Shown: piece after piece, positions 21,866-33,105 of the stretch
How the letters are laid out: every line of letters begins with the position of its first letter
How positions within the stretch are numbered: the stretch's first letter is position 1
NCBI GenBank assembly: GCA_028564925.1
Contig: CM053033.1
Location: forward strand, 204,276,107 to 204,340,106
Reading direction: 5' to 3'
Length of the DNA: 64,000 nucleotides
Source: Lithobates sylvaticus
Lineage: Eukaryota > Chordata > Amphibia > Anura > Ranidae
The notes under the pieces: model-generated
What the model saw: only the letters and a program-made list of their open reading frames with translations
Databases searched by the model: none
Told to the model about the DNA's origin: nothing
Program-made: the position numbers and the translations under genes

Positions 21866-22603
21866 ACCCCTTATGCAAACATACACATACTGGGTCAATA
21901 TGTTTGCACAGCTTGGATACCTTTACATCCATAGTTTATAACATTTATTATAATGTCATTTTTGTGTTTAGTGACTCTTGAACAGGCTTGTAGAAGCAAT
22001 CAAACTTGAAAGAAGCTTTTTCATATGTTATACACATCCACTATACTTCGGGCCTCTTCCCCAAAGCTCTAATGTATAGCTCTGGCCTAGCTCGGCCTCT
22101 TCCCCCAGGCTCTAATGTATGGCACTGGCCTAGCTCAAACGCCTCAACAGAGAAGCATAGAGTATCATCTGATGTTTTGGTGATCCAGCTCCTAATGCTC
22201 AGAGGACATTGTGACAGCAGCGTTTAGGCCATACACAGATTGTTGCAGTAGCTGTCCTCAGCACCAGACGCTCTGATGTTTTGGGCATGTCATACAACTC
22301 TTCTGGAAAAGATTGATTGTGTGACAATCTGACTCTATACAGGGAAGTCTTTGATGGCATCCAGGCACTCACTCTACCTCCCCCCTTCCCCCCTTTCAGA
22401 GCATAAATTGGATGGTGCCACCATACATTTTGCTATATAAATACTAGTTGTCAGACAGCAAGATGACCAATTAAAACTTGGGAGCCTTGAGCTGCTTTTC
22501 ATATTGGCAACTGAGTTTAATGCGTGTACCTCTTTTTAAATTACTGATCTTGTTCTAGCTTAATTTTTTTAGCAATGGGTTATATATGATTTGGGCAACA
22601 GTT
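21866..22603. other. Unassigned, with a two-unit tandem repeat
   Basis: Two 43-bp units starting GCCTCTTCCCC lie at 22052-22094 and 22095-22137, each containing CTCTAATGTAT and TGGCCTAGCTC. TTTAGGCCATACACAGATTG at 22225 recalls GGCCATACAC MITE ends. Nothing else recognised. Confidence 0.5.
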
Positions 22604-22662
22604 AAATCTAGGGTAAGTAAAATATGGTAGCTACCATTCCTGGCCTCCTTCTGCCAATAGTA
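22604..22662. repeat. Inverted partner of the 58-bp segment at 20792
   Basis: AAATCTAGGGTAAGTAAAAT through CTTCTGCCAATAGTA is the reverse complement of 20792-20849 and abuts the TA of the MITE at 22663. Confidence 0.9.
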
Positions 22663-22869
22663 CAGGCATACCCCACTTTTAAGTACACAATGGGGTTTAT
22701 TTATGCCTTCTGCATAGAAACCAATGAGCTTCTAACCCCAGCTTGTTCAATTAAGCTTTGGTAATAAAACCTGAAAGCTCATTGGTTTCTATGCGGAAGT
22801 GAGTCTGATTTTCACTTTCCAGCTTTAGTAAATTAACCCCATTGTGTACTTAAAAGTGGGGTATGCCTG
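22663..22869. mobile_element. TA-flanked palindromic MITE, third copy
   Basis: Same family as 5355 and 20579; TA at 22661-22662 and 22870-22871, 207 bp. Its shortened left arm (TTTATTTATGCCTTCTGCAT) mirrors the shortened right arm of 20579. With the adjacent 58-bp segment it forms one half of an inverted duplication. Confidence 0.9.
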
Positions 22870-22871
22870 TA

Positions 22872-23358
22872 ATTGCCTAGTTGTCTTTGAGTCCACACAT
22901 TTTTTGTGCCATTGACTTCAAATAAGCATGCGATAGATAAAGTTAGGACCTCTAATAACTGTTTCAGGACAGTGACTTGGAAAGTGTTAAAGCCAGCTGG
23001 TAACCACATCAGCCAGAAGAAAAAGGTCAGCAAAGAAAGGCTCCATATTTCCTCCATGATGGGTTTTCTTTTAAGCTGCCTCTTGCGTTAGTTTTAGTTT
23101 TCAGCATTGTATAAACTAGGAGAGGCCCAGGCATCATCTGTGACACACATGTGAGCCCCCGTGATTACCAAAACTTGAAAAGTGCCACTTTTTGGAATAT
23201 CTTGTGGAGTATCCACACCAATTCCTGCCCCTGGAATATACAAAATGACTTCCTGCTTGCAGTCACCCAGAAAGCCAACACACAACACCAAGCCCAGTTT
23301 AGACAGAAGCCACCTAACTGATCAGAACCCACTTACTCCATGCAATCAGAGTTAAGGC
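22872..23358. other. Unassigned non-coding stretch
   Basis: No exon, repeat ends or tandem array recognised. Confidence 0.5.
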
Positions 23359-23361
23359 TAA

Positions 23362-23785
23362 TGCCCCGTACACACGGTCGGATTTTCCGACGGAAAATGT
23401 CCTATCGGACCATGTTGTCGGAAATTCCGACCGTGTGTGGGCTCCATCTGACTTTTTCCGTCGGAATTTCGGACGGAAAAAGTTTGAGATCCTGCTCTCA
23501 AATTTTCCGACAACAAAGTCCTATTGGACTTTTTCCGATCGTGTGTAGCGAATTCCGACGGACAATGTGCCACGCACGCTTAGATCACATTACAAGACCA
23601 AAGCTATTGGCTACTAGCCTCTACGTAGTCCCGTCATACGCAACGAACGTCACCACGTTCAGAATGATCAGATTTTCCGACAACTTTGTCCGACCGTGTG
23701 TATGCAACACCAGTGTCGGACAAAATCAGTCGGAAAAAATCTGACGGATTTTGTGGTCGGAATTTCCGACCGTGTGTACGGGGCA
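23362..23785. mobile_element. Harbinger-type MITE, TGCCCCGTACACACGG subfamily
   Basis: 424 bp, ends TGCCCCGTACACACGGTCGG / CCGACCGTGTGTACGGGGCA; flanks TAA (23359-23361) and TTA (23786-23788). Sequence and length match 54366-54789 and the truncated 39610-40017, both in opposite orientation. Inner CCGACCGTGTGT motifs recur near 23428, 23535 and 23690. Confidence 0.9.
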
Positions 23786-23788
23786 TTA

Positions 23789-26700
23789 GATATATAAGCA
23801 TCATCTTGACATAAGACAATTTTTTTTTTCCCATGAATGTCAGCAGTATGAACAAATTCTACCCAGGCATGGCAACGGTTCTTGCATGCCTGATTCAAAA
23901 TGGCATTCAGTATAACGTTGATACTAAAACCAAAATGCCTAGATTATATTTTATTAATAGAATAGTTTGTACCTTATTTATTTGTGCTCTGTTGATTTCC
24001 CTTTTTTACTGTCTTTACGTAAAATTTACAAAATAGAGATCTATATAGATATAAGCTTCTTTTAAACAAGTCTATAATTCTTATTGTATTTTGTTACTCT
24101 AATCCTTAATAGAATGGCTATTTTCTGTATCTGTGTGAAAAAATCACATGAAAGGTTATAATATTGATTACTAGAGTGTCATCATCTTTCTAGACATAGT
24201 ACGGAGATTGTGTTACAAGACACAACAGAAATAAAAAAAAGCGACATAAATCCTATGTTTTATGTATTTGAATTAGTATTATTATATAGTGGCGGTGGTG
24301 GTATTATGTGTATATATGAATTTATATATAAATCGAATAAAACCAATTGGCACATTTCTGACCCTGATAAGTTGCGTCTCTCCTTAATGCTTTTACTATA
24401 CAAGGCACTTCCAAAGCTGAAACTTACTACAGGCTGGTATAAGCTTCCGTACCAACAATTACAGATGACCAGCCCTTATAGAAAGGATATGGCACTTTAA
24501 CTCCTTAATTATCGGAGTTTAGGGAAAGTTCACTCTCTTTTGGGTAGGAAAATGAAAACACAAGGCGGTGGATTAAAAGATTATTTGTGCGTATTAATGT
24601 GTAGGATTTGCACAAATCCCATGTTTGGGATGTAGATTTTCCTCCCCTCCTCTCCCCTCTATCCATCTTCATAAGAGTTTATTTTTCCAAAGCAGCCTGA
24701 CACTAATTGCCTTTGCAAATAAACTAATCAGTTAAATGTTTAACAGTTTGTTCTGAAAGAAGATCAGCTGAAAGGGGAAGACAGAATGAGGAAAATAAAC
24801 TAAATCTCCTAACCCCCCCCCCCCTTTTCTCCCCAGCACATGGTGCAGGGATCTCACCCATATAAATAAAAGCTCCAGCCCAGTAACCCTTTCAGCGGGT
24901 GACCAGCCCACGACCCATTGTCCTGGCTGCACCAAGCCCACAGCATCTGTGAGTGAGATTTTATCTGCCTCTCGGGCGCATAGGCTGTACACTGCAGCAG
25001 AGAGGATAGAAAAAAAAAAAAAAATATTGGCTTGTTATTCCATCAATTTATGAAAACGGAAGCACGCTGTTTAATTCTGCGCTTATAAATTCAACTTGGT
25101 TGCACGACCAATAATCTGTAAATTAAACCGTTTAAATGCATGAGATCAAAGGTCGATTTTTTAAAATAAAATATACACATTTTCAAAATATCTTAAAAGA
25201 AATAAAATTTGGGAGAGAGAAAAAAAAAATTCAATAAACTTTAGATAGCATATGCAAATTTTTACATTAATAAAGTATGTGACATGAAATAATATTTTAA
25301 CAAAAGGAGATAAATTACAGAGAAGGTTCAAGCACAGGAACGAAGCACAGTACGGGGTCGTTTTGCTCTCACCAACACGCCGTCAAATTCCACTTTTATG
25401 ATCAATAAATCTTGACCCTCCATTATATTGTACATTTTGTTTTCACAGAACCTGGGTTTTAAGCACTCTTTTTTTACTACTAAATATATATCAAGAAGCT
25501 TGCAAGCATCTCTAATTCCATTTTACCATGCCTTAAAAAAAACACATTTTGCTTTTTTTCCCTTTCCTTTTATTTTTGTTTTCTAAATAAAAAAAAAAAG
25601 CATTCTATTTCTCAGATTTTGAGTAAAAAAATAAAAAAATAAAACAAGAATCTTTCCTACAAAATTAAAAATTGCATGTGAAAATATACACTAAATTAAA
25701 AAGATTGAATTTTGCATTTCTGACTACATAACAGGAAAATACAGTAAAAAGACGGTAGCCTTGTTATTTTGCATATATTATCCTTGGGTGTAGTTTTTAA
25801 TGAAGCATAATATTAACCTTTTCACTGTCTGCTTCAGACTGGAAGCTTCTGTTAAATCTAGCACCAGTTATTTTGCTGGCATGTTGGTGGGAACATTTTG
25901 CTGAAGAAAAGCAATCTTTTCATGGCAATATGTGTGAATACTGTGCCTAAAATTAGCAGCACAGTTGCTTAAATACTGTAAAACCAGATTATTTATTTTA
26001 ACATCTTTATTGATACAGAATGTGTGTGAAAATGTTTAAATGCCTGTTAAAGAGTGGCACAGTAAACGAGCAAATATAAAAAATCTGTAGCATTTCTTTT
26101 TTTTTTTTGCCTGAATCTGATTCATCTGGCAGTTTGTTTACTTGGTTTCAAGGCGGGGGGAGCAGCATGGATTCTAGCGATTCGTTATAATGAGTGTTGC
26201 ACATAAAATTCCTAGCTCTGCATTTGTGTTATTTTTTTTTTTTTTAATTTAGAATAAATTAAAAAACTATTTTGAACATGGTTAAAATGACCATATAATA
26301 TGAAACTTGAATTAAACCACTAGGTGGATTGCAGTGGAATATTTTGTATTTTTATAAAAAAAATATACTTGACATAGTAATATTGTACATTAGACATTCT
26401 GGGTTATTTTTTTTATTTTTTTTAAACATTTGAAAAAAATTTTTACAAAACAATGTTAAATTGTAGTAGTTCAATTGAAATAAACTATGCATGTAATTAA
26501 TAAAATACGTTTTTAGATGTTATTTTTAAAACCCATCCATATTATGCACCAATTTTCAAGAGACTATTAAAATGAACATATTATATTGTAAAACATAGAA
26601 TATAATATTGGCAAAGGGGGCCTGAAAAAATACATAAGTCTTATATTTTCCTGTGTAAAATCCAAAGAGAAAGGACAAGCTATACAAGACATAATGGTAA

Positions 26701-27155
26701 TCTGAACTGTGCTGATGATTTTAATGTTTAAACTCTTTAAAATGTAAAAACATATTTTACCTTTGAATTGTAAGGTATGCATACTTCCTGGCATCTTTGA
26801 GTTAAAGAAAAAAAAGCATGTTTTGATTATTTGAGTTGATTAAAAAAAAAAAATATTTGTATGCTAACAATATGTTTTCTTTGTTGGTGATTATAAAAAT
26901 TAATATGGGTTTTCCTCACTTTTAACCTAGTTAATAAAACTCAGAGGAAGGAAAACGAAGGGGTTGACTGATTGTTTTTTAGCTCCCATTTGAATATTTA
27001 TAGCGTGTGCTAACCAACATTACCAAGCTAATAGCTGGAGTTTGGTAACTATGGGCAACACAGATGCTTCTTTTTATAGGCTTTCTATAGGCTTCATTTA
27101 TTAGCATATCTTCAGTAAAAAGAAAACTGCCTCGTAGCTACTAATGAGATTCATT
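23789..27155. other. AT-rich, repeat-poor stretch; possible conserved non-coding DNA
   Basis: 3.4 kb without transposon ends or long tandem arrays, only A/T runs. Segments such as 24665-24740 (CCTGACACTAATTGCCTTTG, AATAAACTAATCAG) and 25770-26200 (TGCTGGCATGTTGGTGGG, CTAAAATTAGCAGCACAG, TTGTTTACTTGGTTTCAAGG) have the texture of enhancers. No exon with splice signals and sensible coding found. Confidence 0.3.
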
Positions 27156-27423
27156 GGGGTTGATTTACTAAAGACAAAAACACTGTGCACCTTGCAAAGT
27201 TGCTTAAGGAGCATAGTAAATGAGCAGAAGCTCTGCTGACTTCCATCATCCAATCACATGCAAGCAAAAATGCAAAAAAAAATTTTTTTCCTTGAACGTG
27301 ATTGGGTACTCTTTGCAAAATGAAGCTTTACCTCATTTACTAAGCTCTGGAGCAGCTGCACTTGCAGAGTGCCGCTGCACTTTGCAAAGTGCGCAGTCTG
27401 CTTGCCTTTAGTAAATCAACCCC
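27156..27423. mobile_element. MITE, GGGTTGATTTACTAAAG family
   Basis: 268-bp inverted-repeat element with ends GGGGTTGATTTACTAAAG / CTTTAGTAAATCAACCCC. The interior has ATCATCCAATCACATGCAAG and GTGATTGGGTACTCTTTGC, shared with 37793 and 56014. Target duplication not resolved. Confidence 0.85.
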
Positions 27424-27560
27424 TAGCTTTCATTCTTCAGTCCACCAACTGCCATTTTCCAGAGCAGGTTTGGTTGTTGTTTATCAGACTTTTGTTAAAT
27501 ATGGGTATTTAAGGCAGTGCGGTTAGGTTTTGTGTTGCCTTTTTTGTTATGGTACTTCAA

Positions 27561-27890
27561 ATGAGCCTGTCACAAAGCTGTATGATTGAAACAAGCAGAA
27601 ATGGATGCAGATATGGACTATTCCTATAGCTTGGCAATCTCTTTCCACCTTGTGAGCCCCTCTATTGGTCATCCAGCCCGCCTGTTACATGAAAGGACAA
27701 AGCGGGAGCTTGAGAAGCAAGATCATGCTTGACTTTTCAACAAAAAGTTGCAGTCTGTATATAAGTTCAGCTCATATCCCCGTATGTACTGATCATTTTG
27801 ACTTGTGGTTTTTACTAAAAATAACCCCTGTCAAGGCATTTTTTCATCACATGATCAGTTTCAGTTACACAAGTTTGTGACAGGTCTACT
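27561..27890. mobile_element. TTAA-type MITE, CCTGTCACAAA ends
   Basis: About 330 bp. Left end ATGAGCCTGTCACAAAGCTG; right end, inverted, AGTAGACCTGTCACAAACTT. Right flank TTAA (27891-27894); left flank TCAA, one change from TTAA. Fits a piggyBac-type non-autonomous element. Confidence 0.6.
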
Positions 27891-28073
27891 TTAAGCATAG
27901 AACTGTCACTTCTGTGGCACATTTGATACTATAGAGCAAGGCAGTGAAATAGGAAGCATTGTAAGTGGTATTACTAATTTTTTTCATTAGGTCTGTATAG
28001 CCTTTTGAAGTATCTACTATGCCCTAGTGGAAATGTTAACATTTAGCTTGATGCCACGGAGATCTCGCTACAC

Positions 28074-29256
28074 ATGACTACAATCTGGAATTTGTTTATG
28101 CATTTCAGACGGGTATCTTCTGGTCAAAAAGTGCGAGATTAACGGACCATCCCAAATCTGTAGAACATTAGGGAAGCCATGATAACTATTCTTTGAGTTA
28201 GGAAACCCCAAAAGACTACAATCTGGAATTTATTTCAGCATTTCAGATGGGCATCTTCTGGTCAAAAAGTGCGAGATTAACTGACCATTCCAATCTGTAG
28301 AACATTAGGGAAGCCATGATAATTATTCTTTGAGTTAGGAAACCCCAAATGACTACAATCTGGAATTTGTTTTAGCATTTCAGACGGGCGTCTTCTGGTC
28401 AAAAAGTGTGAGATCAACTGGCCATCTCAAATCTATAGTACATTAGGGAAGCCATGATAACTATTCTTTTTTTTTTTTAACAGATCAATGATAACTATTC
28501 TTTGAGTTAGGAAACCCCAAATGACTAAGCCATAATAATTATTCTTTGAGTTAGGAAACCCCAAATGACTACAATCTGGAATTTGTTTCAGCATTTCAGA
28601 CGGGCATCTTCTGGTCAAAAAGTGCGAGATTAACTAACCATCCCAAATCTGTAGTACATTAGGGAAGCCATGATAACTATTCTTTGAGTTAGGAAACCCC
28701 AAATGACTACAATCTGGAATTTGTTTCAGCATTTCAGACGGGCATCTCCTGGTCAAAAAGTGCGAGATCAACTGGCCATTCCAATCTGTAGTACATTAGG
28801 GAAGCCATGATAACTATTCTTTGAGTTAGGAAACCCCAAAAGACTACAATCTGGAATTTGTTTCAGCATTTCAGACGGGCATCTTCTGGTCAAAAAGTGC
28901 AAGATCAACTGGCCATCTCAAATCTATAGTACATTAGGGAAGCCATGATAACTATTCTTTGAGTTAGGAAACCCCAAATGACTACAATCTGGAATTTGTT
29001 TCAGCATTTCAGACGGGCATCTCCTGGTCAAAAAGTGCGAGATCAACTGGCCATTCCAATCTGTAGTACATTAGGGAAGCCATGATAATTATTCTTTGAG
29101 TTAGGAAACCCCAAAAGACTACAATCTGGAATTTGTTTCAGCATTTCAGACGGGCATCTTCTGGTCAAAAAGTGCGAGATCAATTGGCCATCTCAAATCT
29201 ATAGTACATTAGGGAAGCCATGATAACTATTCTTTGAGTTAGGAAACCTCAAATAA
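28074..29256. repeat. 137/138-bp tandem satellite, eight units
   Basis: Units starting ACTACAATCTGGAATTTGTT lie at 28077, 28215, 28352, 28568, 28706, 28843, 28981 and 29118. Each carries AGCATTTCAGACGGGCAT, GGTCAAAAAGTGCGAGAT, ACATTAGGGAAGCCATGATA and CTTTGAGTTAGGAAACCCC. Spacing is 138, 137, 216, 138, 137, 138, 137. The long third unit contains a T-run and two extra partial copies of its end. Variants follow A-B-C-A-B-C-B-C, judged from CATCCCAAATCTG, CATTCCAATCTG and CATCTCAAATCTAT. Confidence 0.95.
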
Positions 29257-30547
29257 TTACTATTTGTTCCTTCATAGATAAGCCAGTGCTGGAGCTATCA
29301 TGCTGCGGCTCTTTCCTCCTACCCCCTTTTCCATTCCACAAACCTAATGTGAAAGCTCAACCGAAACAAACTTGCACATATTTGTATCTCTCGTCACTCT
29401 CTTTTGGCCGATTATGCCTGCAAATCCAACCAATCTCTTGAATCTACGGGTTGGCTTAAGCCAGAAATGTTTACAAAGTTTAGAGTTACCCTTAACATAT
29501 TATTTTGGAGCTGGAAATAGTATCTTAATCTTCGGTGGCTCTTATTATTTCTCAGTGTCATCTAATACATACACAAATCCCTGTTTTTTCACAGTGACGT
29601 TTCTCCACAAATGTGGCAACGGAGGTTGCGCTACGTCAGATGGATGTTTGCAAAGTTTGTTTTCTCCTTTGCTCTCCTTGGTGATCTCCAGCAGGCAAAG
29701 TGTTATTATGCCCCCTGTCACTAGCATGTTAGGAATTAATTGAGTGTTAATGTATTTTTATCTTTCAAGAACCAGGCCAGAACCTTATGATGAATGGAGA
29801 AGGATCCAGGCTAATTGCTTTGTACTGGCAATTATGTGTGAGTTATCTGAGATTGCACAGAACTGTTATAGGGGGAGTGAGGGAAGGGAGATAGAGGGGG
29901 TAGCCGCATGGTGGAGAGGTGGTGACAGATTTGGCAAAGAAAGGGGTAAAGTGGAATAAACTTGAGATGTGGGGTGATAGAAGAGAGAAGATAGCTGCAG
30001 GAGTTGGCAAGTTTAGAAAAAAGGGAAGCAAGCAGTGGGTTATACAAAATACTCAGCAACTGTGTCTATACTTTATATCTAAATCCATGGGGCAAGTTAA
30101 GAGTCAATTAAAGTCATAACATAAAAAAGGCACTTTATGTAAAAGTTACTATACAGTGCTTCCAACATTAAACACAGATAAGTGTGTAGTAATACCTATA
30201 CCTATACTACAGAAACCAAGGTAAAAAACATTGCCTTGTGGTATAAATATTAGACGGAGGCTACTTGTAGAACAACAGCTTGCCTTGAGTAGGGAGAAAT
30301 ATGCTTGTGTCTAACAGCTAGTAGCTGCTCTTTATGTCTTACCTCTTACCCATTGAACAGAAGTAACACACACATTACATTTTTTTCACCTATCACGAAA
30401 TGCTCCATGACACTTTTTTTTTTCAAATTTGAGTTTTTGTAACTGATAACAAGCATTCCTGGCTTTTGATATGATTCTTATTGCCTTCCAGGGTGGCCAT
30501 AAACAGTGCGATTTTCACCTCAGCATCCGTAAGTAGGACCAGATCAC
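29257..30547. other. Repeat-poor stretch, possible conserved non-coding DNA
   Basis: The part 29590-29745 (AATGTGGCAACGGAGGTTGC, CTACGTCAGATGGATG, ATGCCCCCTGTCACTAGC, GGAATTAATTGAGTG) looks non-repetitive. The 123-codon frame at 29372-29743 starts at TTG, not ATG, and lacks any domain. Purine-rich DNA lies at 29870-30030. Confidence 0.3.
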
Positions 30548-30550
30548 TTA

Positions 30551-30968
30551 GACCCCTTTCATACCACACCGCCCATAGCGTCGGCGGTAAAACGCCGCTA
30601 TTTTTGGCGGCGTTTTACTGTCGGATTTGCGGCGCATTTCGGCCGCTAGCGGGGTGCTTTTACCCCCGCTAGCGGCCGAGAAAGGGTTAAAATGCTGCAA
30701 TAGTGGCGTTTTGCTGGCAGTATTACAGCGCTGCCCCATTGATTTCAATGGGGAGTAGCGGTGGAGGAGCGGTGAGTTCACCGCTCCTTCACCACTCCAA
30801 AGAAGCTGCTGGCAGGACTTTTTGTGACGCCCTGCCAGCGCACCGCTGCAGTGTGAGAGCCCTCGGGCTTTCACACTGTAGACAATGGAGCAGCAGTTTG
30901 AGGGCGGATTGCAGGTGCTATTTCTAACACTATAGCGCCTGCAAAACGCCCTCGGTGTGAAAGGGGTC
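30551..30968. mobile_element. Harbinger-type MITE, GACCCCTTTCANACC family
   Basis: 418 bp, ends GACCCCTTTCATACC / GGTGTGAAAGGGGTC, exact TTA at 30548-30550 and 30969-30971. Carries CGCTAGCGGCCGAGAAAGGG and CAGCGCTGCCCCATTG. Same family as 8208 and 34574. Confidence 0.9.
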
Positions 30969-31263
30969 TTATAGGCACTGAATGCAACAGGTCCTGTTGA
31001 GCCACCAGTGTGCTAGTTTTAAATAGCATGGCAAAGACCTGAGGCTGCATTCACACCTGAGCGACATGGAACTGTGGGCAGAAATGCACATTTTTTGCTT
31101 GCTTTTCTGTAAAAGCGCAAAAAATACACCAAAATGCGTGTTGTGCTTGTGGTGCCATTATTACCTAAATTGTAAAACCTCCAGTAAAGACCACAAACTT
31201 GTTGCCAACTTTAGAAAGTGAACACAAGAAGCAGAAGTACTACCCCCAATAGTGGGACTTTAA

Positions 31264-31617
31264 CCACTTGCTACCCAGGCCAATTCTGGCATGTAAAAAT
31301 CATAATTTTTTTACCCCCCCCCAAACATTATATATGTTTTTTTAGCAGAGACCCTAGTGAATAAAATGGTGGTTGTTGCAACTTTATATCTCGCACGGTA
31401 TTTGCGCAGTAATTTTTCAAATACTTTTGTGGGGGAAAAACTGTTTTATCGATTAAAAAAAAAAAAAAAAAAAAAAAACGTAAAGTTAGCCCAATTCTTT
31501 TGCACAATGTAAAAGATGGAGTTATTCTGAGTAAATAGATACCTAACATGTCACACTTTAAAATTGTGCACACTCGTAAAAAAGACTTAATGACTTAAAA
31601 ATCCCCATAAGCGACGG
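31264..31617. mobile_element. piggyBac-type (TTAA) MITE, short
   Basis: 354 bp bounded by TTAA at 31260-31263 and 31618-31621; ends CCACTTGCTACCCAGG and CATAAGCGACGG. Holds a long A-run at 31456-31478. Little inner similarity to the longer TTAA elements. Confidence 0.65.
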
Positions 31618-31621
31618 TTAA

Positions 31622-33102
31622 ATTTTTTTTAAACAAGTTTTTTTAAACAAGTTAAACAAGTACATTTAAACAAGTGAATATACGGACAAATAAAAGGGTC
31701 CCAAAATTCACTGCGAGCGCTTGTGAAAAAACAAGTATAAATAAAATTGAAGTATCACCAAAACTAGAAAACCTGCCACACCGTTTGAATTCAAAACCAA
31801 TCCTTCACCGCCACCACAAAAATGACTCTCCTTACCAAAGAGTTAGACCCTTTATTACATTAACTCTGCTTATCCCACATATATGGGTATCAGGGTATCT
31901 GGCATCTGATTGGCCACATTCTGAATACTCTCCTCAGATCGTCCAAAGTGCTCAATATGCCATATAATTAGGAAAACTGAACAACTCTACTTTTATTGAG
32001 AAAAAACATTCCCCTCTGGGTGATCTTTGTACACTGCTAAGATTATAACAACCTTTGTTGCAGATTTCTATCTTTTGTTATTCTGAAGAAACCCATGTGT
32101 GTTTGTCTGTGCCTCTGTACTGAGTGGGTCTAATGGGAGTGGTTTCATAATTAACTGTCAGGTGCGCAGCTACAGGGTTCTAATGAGGAAATCTGCTGGG
32201 CCTGCATCCCTTTAGATGTGCTCCTATTGAAAGTATCTCTCCAAAAGTGAAATTTTTGTTGCAAGGGATGCCTGAAATCTTGTATCTTAGGCAGACTTCT
32301 GGGAAAATTAATGAGCCAATCACACAATCAGGAAATGATGTTTCTGGGGAGTGGTCAGTACACATTCTGTGTACAGAACAACTTCAGGTAGCCATATTGC
32401 AATGCATTCTCAGAAAATTACAGTGGCTGCAGATTGAAAAGGAAAGGTCATTTTTAATAACATTCAATTACAATATGATTAGTGTCACAATTATATGTTC
32501 TATATTATTTTTTCTTTCTTTTTTTTTTTTGTTTGTTTTTACCCCCACGAATGTGGAGTTACCCTTTAAATGTATTCACCAGCAGATATACTCACAATTC
32601 AGCAGTGATAAATGCACATATCAGGACTTGTGGTACAGCGTGCATGCGTGATGATGTCAGACACGCTGCCAAACGCATTTAGTTAAAAATAATGTCCTCA
32701 AGGGAACCAGGAAGCACCTGATGATGAATAGAGGAAAGTTGCAGCAACCATGCAGGGATTTCCACAACGGTCTGCACAGCAGCTGCTGTCTTTGAACCCG
32801 CTGTAGTTACACGCTAGTCAAAATCATGTGACGTAACATGGTGGAGTTAGTAGATTTTGGCTCTGAGATCCCAGGCCTGTCTTCTGCCTGTTCTTGACTT
32901 GGCTGATGAATGAAAGCAGCTCCAGTGCAATTAACACTTCCTTCCACTATCCTCAGTGAAGCAAGGAAAAGATTGTTCCTCTTACATATACAATTTTCAA
33001 TATGTTGTAAATTCTGCGTGAATTTTGAGCACTTCCAACAATCAGAAGTACTTATATGTCCCTTGGAATGACCTACACAGTCCTTTTGCTTGATTAGGCA
33101 AC
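31622..33102. other. Unassigned non-coding stretch
   Basis: AAACAAGT repeats at 31630-31677. The 134-codon frame at 32247-32651 has no recognisable domain and its second half is low complexity. No element ends found. Confidence 0.45.
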
Positions 33103-33105
33103 TAA

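Noticed and set aside
24940-25010. Possible donor/acceptor-flanked exon near GTGAGTGAGATTTTATCTGC
   Set aside because: No open frame with a plausible partner exon, and the following A-run argues against coding.
28074-29256. CRISPR-like array
   Set aside because: The units are tandem with no unique spacers; it is a satellite in eukaryotic DNA.
29372-29743. 123-codon open frame
   Set aside because: Starts at TTG, has no domain and no splice-supported context.
32247-32651. 134-codon open frame as a host exon
   Set aside because: No recognisable domain, and the second half reads through a T-rich run.
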